Origin: Terebella lapidaria
Lineage: Eukaryota; Annelida; Polychaeta; Terebellida; Terebellidae
NCBI GenBank assembly: GCA_949152475.1
Contig: OX424568.1
Location: forward strand, 22,357,667-22,421,666
Direction: 5' to 3'
DNA: 64,000 bases
Both the position numbers and the translations under genes were made by a program. Of this stretch, positions 23,433-35,884 are shown one piece after another (the stretch's first letter is position 1; each line of letters opens with the position of its first letter). Under the pieces are notes generated by a model. The model had not been told where the DNA came from. It did not search any database and saw only the letters and a program-made list of their open reading frames with translations.

Positions 23433-24776
23433 TTATCATATGCCAGAATGACAGTTGATGCAAATAGTGTAGTTAATGCTATTATACAGTAATTTAAATT
23501 ACTGTCAACAAACTTATAGACCTCAAACTACACCATTTCTATGTGTTATGTTTTTCAATATCTGTGCCTATTTTTTCAATAATAAACTCCTGCCCGGCGG
23601 GCTGTAAATTCCACACTTGCCCTGGCAGCTCCCACTTTAAAAAAAACGTCATTATTTTGAAGGGTAAAGAAAAGCACATGGTCGCTCTCCTGCCCCGATT
23701 CCGTTATGTTTGACGTTTTTATGCCGCCAATTTACGTTTTACGCTGATGCTCTCGGAACTCTGAAATGGCCTGTGAATCGAATAAATGTGTGAATGAAAG
23801 CTGCATTTCTTGCTTATTTCTTTCTAATCGGATATGATTCGGTCATTTGAAACATACTTAGTACTAGGAACATGAAAATATGATGTGAACTCAAATGAGA
23901 GACCTAGATTTGCTGAGTAAAATGCCGTTTACTGCATGCCAATATCTCTATTGGTTAAAAAGTTATGGCCATTTGAATGTCACATTTTGGCAGGTTATGA
24001 CATATGTTGGATTGAACACTTCTGGATTTTACAAGAAGCTAATTAGTATGCAAATGAGGTATTCGTGACGTAGAAGGGGGAATATTTTTAATTAGGCAAG
24101 TTTGAGTCCTAATATAATTGATCTGGTCAGAATTATCGCAAACCTAAACTTCAAACATTGATAGGTATGGTCAATAATCAGTGTTGTTCAAAGTGTTCCT
24201 GTTGCCTTGGGTACTATTCACCTGCTGGAGTCCCTAGCAACCATTGGTTACTATGGGTCCTAACTGCCAGAAATAGGGGTTTTGACAGAATTTGATAATT
24301 GCATATTAATTATGCATGTGGAGTCAATCCATTTTAACCTTTGGTTTTGTTTGCTTATCGATATGACTGTGGATTTGGGCCATAGCAACCCTGGTTGCTA
24401 GGGGCCTTATATCAATACTGGTGACCTTGGCAACTATCCGGATGTGAAATTCATTGACTATCAATTGTGTAGAGCATGTGGAATAAGCTTTGTTGGACAA
24501 TTGCAATTTCTTAAGACTTTAATATGCCACTAAAACCAACTAATTAAAAAATGTTCCCCCTGTGACGTCATGCATACAAATTTGCATATTAATGAGCTAT
24601 ATGATTCTTCAAATTGTTATTTGGGCAATTTGAACTTTGAAGCACTGTGACTTTTGAAGGAATCATGCTGTAAAACCGTTCTGATCAGCTCACATGGTGC
24701 TTTAATCTGAGCTCACATCATTTTTTCATGTTCCTAGTACTTTAATTGTTCCCCGACATCCACTGGCATATGATAA
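23433..24776. mobile_element. Foldback element with long inverted arms
   Basis: Exact 14 bp termini TTATCATATGCCAG and CTGGCATATGATAA. Inside them, long imperfect arms: GTACTAGGAACATGAAAA (left, about 23,861) mirrors the sequence before CTTTAATTG (right, about 24,728-24,745), and GTATGCAAATGAGG...GACGTAGAAGGGGG mirrors CCCCCTGTGACGTCATGCATAC. The centre has everted CTAGCAAC/GTTGCTAG pairs (24,232-24,258 and 24,378-24,401). Unit D lacks it. No transposase ORF. Confidence 0.75.
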
Positions 24777-24785
24777 ACGTGTTAT

Positions 24786-24893
24786 TGCACAATATGGAGT
24801 TTCATGCCCTCGGGCCAAGCCTTCAAGAAGCCTTTGTTTCGCGTCGGGCTTCTCAAAGACTTGGCCCTCGGGCATAAAACTCCATATTGTGCG
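24786..24893. repeat. 108-nt hairpin
   Basis: Arms of about 47 nt: TGCACAATATGGAGTTTCAT...CAAGAAGCC pairs with GGGCTTCTCAAAG...ATAAAACTCCATATTGTGCG with few mismatches and a loop of about 13 nt. It lies between the foldback element and the resumption of similarity with unit D at about 24,903, so it was part of, or next to, the same insertion. Confidence 0.8.
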
Positions 24894-25519
24894 AAAACCC
24901 TATAAATCGGTACCCAAGTACAAAGTATTCCGAACAAACAAAGCTATGTCCGTTGTCCAATCTAAAAGTTCCGGGTCAGGGGAAATCAATACATTTGAAC
25001 AAGCTTCATGAACCTCCATTAAGTGGCCATAAGAAGGTGAAATCAGGTGTTCCGGGAGAGTGAGCATTTCCTGCCCCACATGTGGCACCCGTCATGAATT
25101 TCAAAACATTAAGATGCAAAAAGGTATTGCCGCTTGCTTGTGACAGATTTACTGTACTTATCAACCAAGTTTTGATGACGTCCATAGAATCTCTTTTAAA
25201 AAAAGCTATTAGTGGATACTGCATGGTTGGCAAATATTGTAATGGAATAAATTACTAACTACATGGAGTATTGATACTGTCATCTCATACGTGACGCTCG
25301 TGTAAAATCCGTATTACTCCATATCCCACCCACGGGTTATTACCACAGCCAGGAGCAATTATGAGACACGATGAAACAAATAAGGAAAATAAAGAATAAC
25401 ACGGACACGGTGACTTTCCCTGAGGCATTGGCGGAGTGAATTAACACGAAAAGGTAAAAATACACTTCGAATGAATGAGTTTGTTGACAAACTCTGGTAC
25501 ATCGCCCTTGGTCTGTTCT

Positions 25520-25577
25520 TTGTTTCTATTGCAAAAATCAAAATCTACTGTATTTGTGGTAATAGATTGATACCTAC
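25520..25577 (-). mobile_element. 58-bp internally deleted GTAAGT-family insertion
   Basis: Reads on the minus strand from GTAGGTATCAATCTATTACC to GCAATAGAAACAA, joining the family's first about 35 bases to a piece about 80 bases further in. Unit D (about 27,502) has the uninterrupted site GGTCTATTCTTCATTAG. Confidence 0.7.
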
Positions 25578-26373
25578 TTCATTAGTTCTCAGTACCTGCA
25601 TCTGTTATAAACATCCATCTGGAAGATGACAACTCTCTCGTATAATCGCTATAATGACATCAACTTGGTGGCTTTTGGAGTCTTTGCTTTCTGGCTGAAG
25701 GTAATCAACTCAGACTTTGCTGTTATTGTAATTTGAATATGTTGTTCGCCTATAAGTAAAAAAAAATAATAAAAGGGTTTATTTATTTGTTTATTTCTCT
25801 AGGGCAGTTATCCGCATGTTGTTTTTGGTACAAGGTGCATCCATGTTTTCCGAAGGTGCCAATGCATTCAATTCTGTCGCATGTCGTGAATTATGACAAG
25901 ATCAATAAAAGACGCATTACTTCCAGACAGCCGTCTGTCGTGTCCATCTAATCACAGGTATAATAGGGGTTGACGATGCAGTACTATATAAAGGAGCCTC
26001 ATATTATTGTGGAAAAATAGCCATTTTTTCCATGATGGAACATATTCTTCATTTCTGGTTGCATATTTGATATTCAAACATTAACTGATGTGTAGAATAA
26101 GACGCATTATGTATAACTGACAAATGTCAGTATCTGATTATTACCACCAGTACAACCAGATTTTGATGATAACAATAGCAAACATAAACTACAACATTTT
26201 GAAATATAAATAACGTTAAAAATTTTTGATCCAAAGACACAATTGTGTCATTTGGAGCAGTGTGTGTGAAATGTGTCTATGATAAATGTGAGTATGTCTC
26301 ATTCAGTTAATTTAGCATGTTTGAAATGAAATATAGTTTTCAAAAAATATTGACTGGTTTCGAATGCAGCTGC

Positions 26374-28226
26374 TTTAACATAATATTGCAGAAGAACATC
26401 AACGGTACACGTGAACGCTTACATATCGTGACACACTCAATATTACCAACAAAAGAATACACATATCCATTTAACACATATCCCATACTGATATAATTCG
26501 CTGGCATAATTATAATATTAGAAGTACTGCCAATAAAGAATATATAGAGTGTGTGATCAGTAAATTTTGGTGATGACAATAGCAAACTTAAAATACGTTT
26601 TAGATTATAAATAAAGTCTGATCAAATAGGGGCAAAAATTTGAATGGTTGTCCAATTTCCCATCACTATGCAACTTAGACTTGATTGACTGAATGTTGTT
26701 TCCACATTTCACACACACACATACATATTGTACTATACTCTCTTAGTGCTATGATTACTTGTTGAATATATATTCTTGGCTCAAAGATTTGGAAACCCAC
26801 GAGATTTAGGAATTCCTTGTGGGCAGGCAGCAGCCATTTTTTTCAGAACATGCCATTCTAAGTGGAATACAAATGGAATCGGAACCCAAGTACAAAGTAT
26901 TCCGAACAACCAAAGCCATGTCCGTTGTCTAATCTAAAAGTTCCGGGTCAGGGGAAATCATTACAATTGTATGGAACTTCATGAATCTCCATTATATGGC
27001 CATAAGAAGGTGAAATCAGGTGTTCCGGGAGAATGAACATTTCCTGCCCCACATGTGGCACCCGTCATGAATTCCAAAACATTAAGATGCAAAAAGGTAT
27101 TGCTGCTTACTTGTGACATATTTACTGTACTTATCAACCAAGTTGTGATGACGTCCATGGAATCTCTTGAAAACAGCTATTAGTGGATATTGCATGGTTG
27201 GCAAATATTGTAATGGAACAAATTACTAACTACATGGAGTATTGATACTGTATGTCATCCCATACGTGACGCTCGTGTAAAATCCATATTATTCCATATT
27301 CCACCCACGGGATATTACCATAGCCAGGAGCAATTATTATGAGACACGATGAGACAAACAAGGAAAATAAAGAATAACACGGACACAGTGACTTTCCCTG
27401 AGGCATTGACGGAGTGAATTAACACGAAAAGGTAAAAATACACTTCGAATGAATGAGTTTGTTGACATATATATCTCTAGTACATCGCCGTTGGTCTATT
27501 CTTCATTAGTTTTCAACTGCATCTATTATAAACATCCACCTGGAAGAAACTTCAGTTTTTAACAACTCTATCCTATAATTGGTATACTAACATGAACTTG
27601 GTGGCTTTTGGAGTCTTTGCTTTCTGGACTGAAGGTTATCAACTCAGACGTTGCTGTTATTGTAATTTGAATATGTTGTTCGCCTATAAGTAAAAAAAAA
27701 TAATAAAAGGTTTATTTATTTGTTTATTTCTCTAGGGCAGTTATCCGCATGTTGTTTTTGGTACAAGGTGCATCCATGTTTTCCGAAGGTGCCAATGCAT
27801 TCAATTCTGTCGCATGTCGTGAATTATGACAAGATCAATAAAAGACGCATTACTTCCAGACAGCCGTCTGTCGTGTCCAGCTAATCACAGGTATAATAGG
27901 GGTTGACGATGCAGTACTATATAAAGGAGCCTCATATTATTGTGGAAAAATAGCCATTTTTTCCATGATGGAACATATTCTTCATTTCTGGTTGCATATT
28001 TGATATTCAAACATTAACTGATGTGTAGAATAAGACGCATTATGTATAACTGACAAATGTCAATATTTGATTATTACCACCAGTACAGCCAGATTTTGAT
28101 GATACCAATAGCAAACATAAACTACATCATTTTAAAATATGAATAAGGTCCAAATATTTTGATCCAAAGACACAATTGCGTCACTTGGAGCAGAGAGTGT
28201 GTGAAATGTGTTTATGATAAATGTTC
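26374..28226. repeat. Local tandem duplication, unit D
   Basis: Partner of unit C without the foldback insertion. It keeps the reversed dispersed module (26,885-27,085) and the region matching 25,600-26,280. Its right edge fades at about 28,226, next to a GTAAGT-family repeat. Confidence 0.85.
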
Positions 28227-28259
28227 AATGTGCTATACTGCACAGTCAATTAGATGTAT

Positions 28260-28468
28260 GTAAGTATCAATCTATTACCACCAATGCAACCAGATTTTGA
28301 TGATGGCAATAATAAATGTAAAATATATCATTTTGGAATATAAACAAAGCCCGACCAAATAATATATCCAAGGACACACTGGCGTCATCAGGGGCACATA
28401 GTGTGTGAAATAACGTTGTAGAATTAGTATACAACTGTCCAACAACGTATGAGAAATAATTTAGAAAT
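28260..28468 (+). mobile_element. GTAAGTATC-family repeat, truncated
   Basis: Starts GTAAGTATCAATCTATTACC and runs through GACACACTGGCGTCATCAGG to TTTAGAAAT, where the TIR element at 28,469 begins. The rest of the family sequence does not resume after that element. Confidence 0.8.
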
Positions 28469-29011
28469 CACGTCAACTCAGCCGAGAGACTTTTTTTTAG
28501 TTAGAGGCGAATGTATATTCGCAAACGTCAGCGTTCCAGTTGAACCACACCACTGAGACCAGGTATGGAGCATCACGGGCAATCGAATGGGGTCATTCTA
28601 GCCAAATCTACATCTACAGGCGAATTTATGAAAGGATGTGAATTAAAATGGAATTGATCCTCTTTGTATCAGCCTATTACCGCTTATAACAAGATTTTGA
28701 AGATGACAATAAAAAACCTGACAAGAATATACATTAAAATTTTAATTGACACTGGTACATGCAGGTTGTTAAGTGTTGATTGGATTTTGTTTGATGTTTT
28801 TTCTCCTCTAACCTTTGGAATAATGCATTGTACGCTAAGACATTCATTTGTACTACCAACCCAATCATATCTAGATATCTTGTGGTTTATACCAAAATGA
28901 TTTTCTATGTTTATATGCGAACCACGGTATTCCAGGTCACTCATTGATGTCAGATATATGATCGAACTAATGGAATCCCAACGTTACGAGTCTCTCGGCT
29001 TAGTTGACGTG
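28469..29011. mobile_element. TIR element, 543 bp
   Basis: Termini CACGTCAACTCAGCCGAGAG and the inverted CTCTCGGCTTAGTTGACGTG differ at one position. AT flanks both sides (28,467-28,468; 29,012-29,013), suggesting a 2 bp duplication. That is not proven, because the flanking repeat is not continuous across the element. It holds a diverged piece of the GTAAGT family (about 28,664-28,735) and no transposase. Confidence 0.65.
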
Positions 29012-31841
29012 ATGAAATAAATTTTTCATCAAGTGTATTTTACGAGAATCCTTCAAAGAGGTGTCTTTGATCAGCTGTCAACAATATGGAGTTTATATCA
29101 CACTATCAACTTTTATGGATCACATATGGTACCAGATATCTTCCAATAGTCTATGTGTCTCATGATGCAGAAAGTAGTTACCGAAGTTACATGGCATCGC
29201 AGTTTTAGAGCCAGGTTGGGAGACACGATAATTGGAAAATATTAGCATGTACTTTATTTCAATTAAACAGGATTCGGTCACTTTCTAGGACGATGTTGTA
29301 AAGCTTTACTGTCGACCAGATTTTAACTTGGGTGTCTCGTTGCAGGCATGAATGATCAAAATTTGGCTGTATTGGTGGTAATAGATTGGTTCTTACATTC
29401 ATGCATGTGTTTTAAATGTGTGATCAAAGCGTTTATCTGAGGTCATATTCTAGCACATCATTACCGAACATTTAACATTTTACCATCATACGCACACAAA
29501 AGGTAATGACGGGCTCATTGTCTATATCCTGGGCATTCAATTGAAGACAGAAAGAATACTCCCCATCAGTTAAACAATACACACATGAGGCCTACATACT
29601 GTCTGAACACGAGTTGATCACACACATATGAATTATAATATATTGTGATTTGTGACAGCTCAGAAAATTAATTAATTTACGCATCACCGAGAAAACAAAA
29701 GAATTGATTATGGTGAAGCCACGATTACGATTTCATATTCGGTGAACATATTAATAGCAGTTCCACCACAAATGTATCTGCGCAGTGACCGTGAAAGGTG
29801 TTTTCCCTTGTGATCGTTTCCCAGAATAAAATATCACAACCAAAAACGATTGCAGTAATTTGTGAATCGCCTATTTCGATTAGCGCATATGTGGTGTTTA
29901 GTTTTTCATTGGATATCGTAATATTAATGATAGCATTTGAAAGTTCTTTTCGCCTGATTTTCAGCAACAAACTTGCTGTCATAAGAGGATTAGGCTTGAA
30001 TGTCCCCCGTGGTTTTTAATTTCCTGTTGTTTCAACTTCTTCTGTGTCATTTCCGGTGGGCTACATCCAGATCATTGTAGTGTTTTGAGTTGAGTTTGAC
30101 TGTATGGGTGAGAATTGACATGCATACATCAGCTTTCTGGTAGGAACATTTCTGCAATTTATAGTAAACGAATATTTTTCACTATGGTCCAGATGCAAGT
30201 CTAGCAGAATGATTCAATTTATTGTTGATATTCACTCTACTCAACTTCTTTTTGGAGGAGTATAATTCAGTGGAGAAACCAAAGTCTGATCTAAATAGTA
30301 TAGTATAGTATATCTGAATGGATAATAACATATGTTATCGGGGTAGGTGTCAGTACTGACTGAGCCCAAAGATCCTGGTCAATTACTGACACTCATTACT
30401 GACACAACATTATTGACTCGGTTATTCGCACTGAGTTTGCCGGATGTTTTCTCCATGTGCTCGGATCGACACGATTCCACAGAGCGCGAAGGCTGAGCAC
30501 TGAACAAGCAGGATGCCCGAGTTATGGATCTGACCCAGAAAGTCCTGTCAGATAGCAAGTTTGAGCATCGGCAGCGACGTCAGCATGTTGAGTGAACTGT
30601 GGTTCGCTACTGGTAGGTATATTCTTGGATCCATCGATTATTGAACGGATATTGGAAAATATTGTTATATACATATTCGTTAAAAATAGTGATTTATTTA
30701 TTTACCATTGCTGATAGAGCGCCCTTCGATCACTGACCTAAGCATATTATGTAATGTTGCACTGCAGATTAACAGATTTCTGAATCACTGATATAAAAGA
30801 AAAATATTGGGGGAGGAGGCTGCAAACCCCATATGGTGTTAATAAAAGAATCTCGTTGAAACTTCCAGGGCGGGGGGGGGGGGGGGGGGAATTTCAACCC
30901 TGGTGATTTGAACATATTTTTTTTCTCGAATATTCATGATGGCAGCAGATCGCTAACCTATCCTCAAGAATCCGTCGATTAAGGTGGGGTATGAATTGCA
31001 AAAGCATTTCAATGGATATCTCAAACATAGTATCTCCTGTATGCTCAGTGCGAAGCGTCAACATGGTCAAGTTGAGGCTCAGGATAATACATATTGAGGG
31101 ATTCTTCAACATGGTAAGTTTCTGTGTACTATGCTGCGCGAATCACGCAAGACCTTACTCACGGGTTCTTGGACTCATGCATCAGCTTTGTTCAAGAAGC
31201 ATTTTACAATATAGAAGTCGAAGAACATTTCTATGAGAACATCAACAAACTAATGACACTGCGCGTCTACGGATTAATGTGATATGGGTTCTAGTTATAT
31301 TTAGCGGTATACACATTTCCACGATATTTTGATTGAAAAACAGTCTCATTTGTAATTTAGAGGTGACCTATATTTGGTAGTTCGTTGCGGTCATTGTCAG
31401 TCAATATTTATACCGTTTACCGTTGAATTTTTTAAAAATTTATCAGAAAACAGAATTGCCCAGGCGAACAAAAATGACCTGATAGGCACAAATTGGTATC
31501 TGAGGCCAAAACACTTGACTATAGGATAGAATGACAGTTTATTCAATTTACATACACATTAACAAAATTAGTATATAAATGCCTGTTGTGATGACAAACT
31601 TTGAATTTGTGCATAAAAATGGAAACAACAAATACGCTTAAGCTGTCTTTCTAGTGACACCAATAGGATTAGGTCAGGTTTGTTATAGGCAGTCAAACCA
31701 AGAATATTTTGTTGACCATGAAACTGACCTCGAAGTTAAAATCTGTAGGTCACAATTGACTTCGAATGTGTCAATTGGTAGCAATGTGTAATGCTACATG
31801 TATCTGCACCATGTGACCACTTCTGAACCAATCGCAACATA
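29012..31841. other. No recognised gene
   Basis: AT-rich. A fragment of the GTAAGT family lies reversed at about 29,355-29,395. A poly-G run of 18 is at 30,872-30,889. A plus-strand frame 30,991-31,113 (starts MNCKSISMDISN) ends at a good donor, AACATG|GTAAGT, but no partner exon is evident. Repeats of TACTGAC occur at 30,352-30,415. Confidence 0.5.
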
Positions 31842-32130
31842 TTGCCTACTTTCTTGCACATGAGGTTACGGCTCTATGGCATTGGATCTGACCATAGTCA
31901 AGAAACAACCTCACGTAACGATATCTGCTTCATATGTCAGTTACCTTTATTTAATGCAATACAACGGCCAAAATTAGATGATTTATTTAATTCGTCTTCG
32001 ATTGCACAAATGCAGGCGCTTCTGGATCGTGTGCGGAACCCACAAACCAATTTCAAGCGCAGTGGATAGTAGTTGGACATCATGTACTGTTTGGTGCTCT
32101 GTATTGAAGCTTTGTTAGACCCTAAAATAA
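31842..32130 (+). CDS. Weak candidate terminal exon, unknown protein
   Basis: Open frame to TAG at 32,067-32,069 with coding-like composition. It includes NDICFICQLPLF and DDLFNSSSIAQMQALLDRVR. A pyrimidine tract ending TTGCACATGAG (31,864) could be the acceptor, and AATAAA lies at about 32,124, some 55 nt after the stop. Family not recognised. It may be chance. Confidence 0.25.
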
Positions 32131-32176
32131 AGTTGAATGTCAAAACATATGCAAGTAGCAGTATGTAGGTATGTAT

Positions 32177-32625
32177 GTAGGTATCAATCTATTACCACCA
32201 ATAGTCAGATTTTGATGATGCCAATAACAAACCTAATATACAACATTTTGCAATAGAAACAAAGCCCGACCAAATAGTTTGTCCAAAGACACACTGGCGT
32301 CATCAGGGGCAGACAGTCTGTTGAATGTAGTTGTTTCTACTGTACACATGATGGAATTAGTATACAACTGCCCAACAACCTATGAAAATAATTTAGAAAT
32401 CTGAAACAAACCCCATGGAATAGATATATGATCGTACATAAGTACCTAATCACACTGAGTTGACTACTGAGTTGATGGTATCCTCGGGGACAGATTTAAC
32501 GTCCGCCAGCAGTGACACCGACTCAGTAGTATGAATGTAGGTATCAATCTATTACCACCAATAGTCAGATTTTGATGATGCCAATAACAAACCTAATATA
32601 CAACATTTTGCAATGTTGTATATTA
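32177..32625 (+). mobile_element. GTAAGTATC-family repeat with directly repeated ends
   Basis: GTAGGTATCAATCTATTACC occurs at 32,177 and again at 32,537, 360 bp apart; the second copy stops after about 85 bp (TACAACATTTTGCAATG). Between them is the longest version of the body, continuing past GAGTTGATGGTA to TCCTCGGGGACAG...CAGTGACACCG. This shows a unit of about 360 bp that can be tandem. Confidence 0.85.
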
Positions 32626-32720
32626 GTATTATGTAGTGAGTATTATGTATTATGTTAGTATTATGTAGTATATGTAGTGACATTAGTATGTCACTACATT
32701 AGTATGTCACTACATGTAGC
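32600..32720. repeat. TAGTATTATG / TAGTATGTCACTACAT simple repeats
   Basis: Short-period repeats GTATTATGTA and three copies of (T)AGTRACAT/ATGTCACTA that can pair with each other. Likely replication slippage. Confidence 0.7.
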
Positions 32721-33189
32721 TAGGTTTCGTAACGTACAGGTTCAGGGAAAATTGCAGCCTTGCATGTTGTAGTGCAGAAACCTTTGACAGCGCTGAAGAG
32801 GGAAATTGAGAAAGAGCTGCTGCCGAAGTTACATGTTGCTTCATGTTGGAGCAATGGTCAGGCACTTGAGTAAAGTAGACTTAATTATGAAAGCGAATCC
32901 ATGTAATAAGACTGCCCCTAAACCCCAGGTACCACTGTGCCGATTGTCGTCGGCGATTCGCAACGATGTGACGTGAAAGTGGATCAAATCAAAACGATTA
33001 CGTCTGCACATGAACGAAACGAATGTCAATGTAAGTATCAATATATCAAACAACAATGTAACGTAAAATATTGCAATTGTTGACTTCTCAATGAAAGTAG
33101 TAAGTAGGTCTTATCCACTGTCATTGACTTGCAATGGTAATAAATATATAATGGTTCTTGGTAAATCACTTACTATGTTTGTGTTATGT

Positions 33190-34190
33190 GTGGAACTTTC
33201 CGCATTGAATAGGAGCGATAGACGGGAAGCATGTCGTGATGTAATGCGCCAACAATGCAGACAGTCAATTCTATAACTACAAAGGCTCACACTCGATCGT
33301 ATTGATGACCCTCGTTGATGCCGATTACTGCTTCACTTTGGTCCATATAGGGGAATGTGGAAAGAACAGTGACGGCGGGATATTCGCAAACTCTCAGGTA
33401 GGGAAATAGCTTGCGGATGGTACGCTACGCGCGTACCATCCGCAAGGCTGCCCACTCCCGGATGCCCCGGAGCCAGTAAACATGCTCTTCGTTATAGTCG
33501 GGGACGAGGCCTTCCCACTGGAGATTAAAGCTATAATCACTTTTAGAATTGACAAAATTTATTCATTCTGCGGTAGCTTTATTTTGTCTATAGAATGAGA
33601 TATCGTACAAATTTGGGTCTGAAAATGTGTATTGCGTGCCTAAATTGAGTTGTCAAATCAAGATTCAAATCATTTTTTCCTCAAAGCGGCCCGCCTTGCG
33701 AGCGATTTCTACACACAGTCTCGTGACGTCATTGGTATTTGTGTAGATACTGTGGCAACCGGCAATGTAGGCAGGCCGATCATTCTCTATCCACTGTTTT
33801 CATGCACGATTAACGGCAATTTTCTGAGTATCTGTTGCCGAACTGTGCCTATTTCCTATATTTTCCTGACTCTCTCGAGATGTAGTTTCAAATTTGCGTG
33901 ACAATCAATATCGCTAAATTTGGCTGATTTTAAAATTGATTCCAACTTTAACGTCATGAGACCCTTCCCTGGTAAGCTGTTGGAAGAAAAGAAGCTTGTA
34001 TGCAACTATCGTCTGTCCAGGGCCCGAAGAATGGCAGAGGACGTGTTCGGGAACCTTGCGGCACGCTGGCGTATCTACCAAAGACGGATTCAGTTGCCAG
34101 TAGAAGCAGTGCAGGTCGTTGTGCCAGCAACATGATTGGTGAGCTCCACAACTTCATCCAGCGCCATGGTAACGACGGGGTACCCTCGCA
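33190..34190 (+). pseudogene. Second, different Harbinger transposase relic
   Basis: Pieces in order: AIDGKHVVM then a stop, FYNYKGSHSIVLMTLVDADY, GGIFANSQVGK (33,377-33,408), MLFVIVGDEAFPLEIK (33,482-33,531, second Asp and intact Glu), then MRPFPGKLLEEKKLVCNYRL (33,957-34,015), ARRMAEDVFGNLAARWRIYQ with the catalytic Glu (34,024-34,080) and CLLHNFIQRHG-like sequence in another frame (about 34,130-34,165). A 420 bp non-coding stretch (about 33,535-33,955) splits it and may be an intron or insertion. It differs in sequence from the 34,800 relic, so a separate lineage. Confidence 0.8.
33410..33446. repeat. 37-nt perfect inverted repeat
   Basis: CTTGCGGATGGTACG and CGTACCATCCGCAAG flank 7 nt, inside the Harbinger relic between QVGK and PLPDAPEP. 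It is probably a local inverted duplication. Confidence 0.85.
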
Positions 34191-34199
34191 GTTGGAACA

Positions 34200-34690
34200 A
34201 AGCCTTGCCGAGGATCCATTAACCACTGAAGATAGTTGTCTCGTCCCAATTTCTGACTGGTGTTCATTCGCCGGGAAGGTTGGATGGAAATCGCTAGTAG
34301 TGAATCGCAGATCTTCCATGTTCTCCACCTAAGCTGCTGTTCTCAAAAGTTTTGTTAAAAATTATTGCTATCAGTTTTGCACATTGTTTTTCGTTGTCAC
34401 TGAACTGTCAATTTAACAGCTGTTTGCTCATAAAATGTTTATCGGTCATCCTGATGTGCTTGCAAGTATAACTGAATAATTATCAACCATACCCTTAAAG
34501 GTAGACATGTTATTGTTTGATGAATCATACACTTGGAATAAAGATTGATCGGTTTATTGGTACACTTGACGATTCTTATTATCCCTTGCTTGCTATCAAT
34601 TGACAAACGTTCTCAAACTCTATTATTCAATTGCATATTTGCTTGTGAACATTACGTTCAAGAACAATGTAAGGACAACATTACTTTGAT
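34200..34690. other. Spacer before copy B
   Basis: End of the Harbinger relic, then AT-rich sequence with no gene or repeat boundary recognised. It may belong to the duplicated segment, whose start in copy A is outside the window. Confidence 0.5.
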
Positions 34691-34799
34691 GGACCCACTC
34701 AGAGGTTATCGGGATTTTGGACAATCACCAATATGAAATTGTACTTGTGGAAACGAAAATTTCAAATTAAATATTCTCTCTTATTGTGAAATTATATAT

Positions 34800-35505
34800 T
34801 GAGACTGTCTCGGTCATAATTGAGGACACCTGCCAGGCCATATATCGAGGAATCTTATGCCGACGCCCCAGGAATCTGACTTGAAAGCCATTTCTGCTCG
34901 GTTTCAGGAACGCTGGAACTTCTCCAACTGTTTGGGAGCACTGGATGGGAAGCATGTTGTGATGCAAGCGCCTCCAAATTCTGGGACAACCTTTTTCAAC
35001 TACAAGGGCACCTTTGCCAGTCCACTATCGGTTCCGGGTAATCCAAGTAGGTGATTTTGGTAGTGACAGTGACGATGGAATATGTTCCCAATCTTAGCTG
35101 GCGAAAGGAATTTAGAATAAGTCCCTGCCCATTCCAACGGATGACTTTCTGCCCAGGGGAAGGGATTTCCGGAAAATGCCGTATGCCATTGTGGCCCATG
35201 CCGCGTTCCCACTAAAGCGACATATGATGAGGAAATATCCGGGAAGAAACATTTCCCGGAAATAAAAGATCTACAACTACAGACACTGCAAGGGACGTTG
35301 ATTGGTAGAGTGCGCCTTCGGGATCCTGTCCAACCGATGGCGAGTGTTCCGGCGTCCCATCAACATGTTACCTCGCAAGGTGGATGTGGTGGTAGGAATG
35401 TGAGTATCAACCGATTGTTTGCTCCACAACTTCCTGCAGACTCCAGCCGACGCTGGCATCAAAGACGTTTAGTTAGAAGTTTTTACCCCAACGACAACCT
35501 CTAGT
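34800..35505 (+). pseudogene. Decayed Harbinger transposase, copy B
   Basis: Same relic as 110-835. A short deletion at 34,857 removes the DYM codons; otherwise the same motifs in the same broken frames (CLGALDGKHVVMQAPP, VECAFGILSNRWR). Extra base differences after FNYKGTF change the local frame relative to copy A. Confidence 0.85.
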
Positions 35506-35884
35506 TTCCACGTTGACGTTATGACGAGAACATTTTCACAGTTGGAGATTTAGTTTCCGCGTGCCAAGGTCGGTTTTGTTTTTGTTGTCAATCAGCTGTG
35601 AAACCGAGGAAATATGTAATTTCACACTCCTGAGCAAAAAATAGGCCGAGTGAGCGTATAGGTCACTGAAATTTAATACTTTTGGACACAGCTGACCCTA
35701 AAAATAGCGAAATCAAAGTAAATACAAACTTCTTTTATAACGAAGTACTCACATGGGTCTCATCGACTTTGTTATAACGGGAGTTCACTGTAACTAAATT
35801 CAAACGACTGAAAGTGTTGTAAAGTGCCACCTTTTGGGGGTTAGGCAACATTACATGTATTTTGCAAGTTCGCCAAATTGTTGG

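Larger units (their letters stand above)
22922..26290. repeat. Local tandem duplication, unit C
   Basis: Begins TTAACATAACATTGCAGAAG and pairs with unit D at 26,374-28,226. Relative to D it has two additions: 23,433-about 24,900 (foldback plus hairpin) and a 58 bp GTAAGT-family piece (25,520-25,577). Contains a reversed fragment of the dispersed module (24,905-25,110). About 84 bp of unique sequence separates C from D. No gene recognised; AACTTGGTGGCTTTTGGAG...CTGAAG|GTAATC (25,657-25,705) is only weakly exon-like. Confidence 0.85.

Noticed and set aside
30991-31113. Exon ending AACATG|GTAAGT
   Set aside because: Good donor but no convincing acceptor, partner exon or recognisable protein. 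Mentioned only in the regional note.
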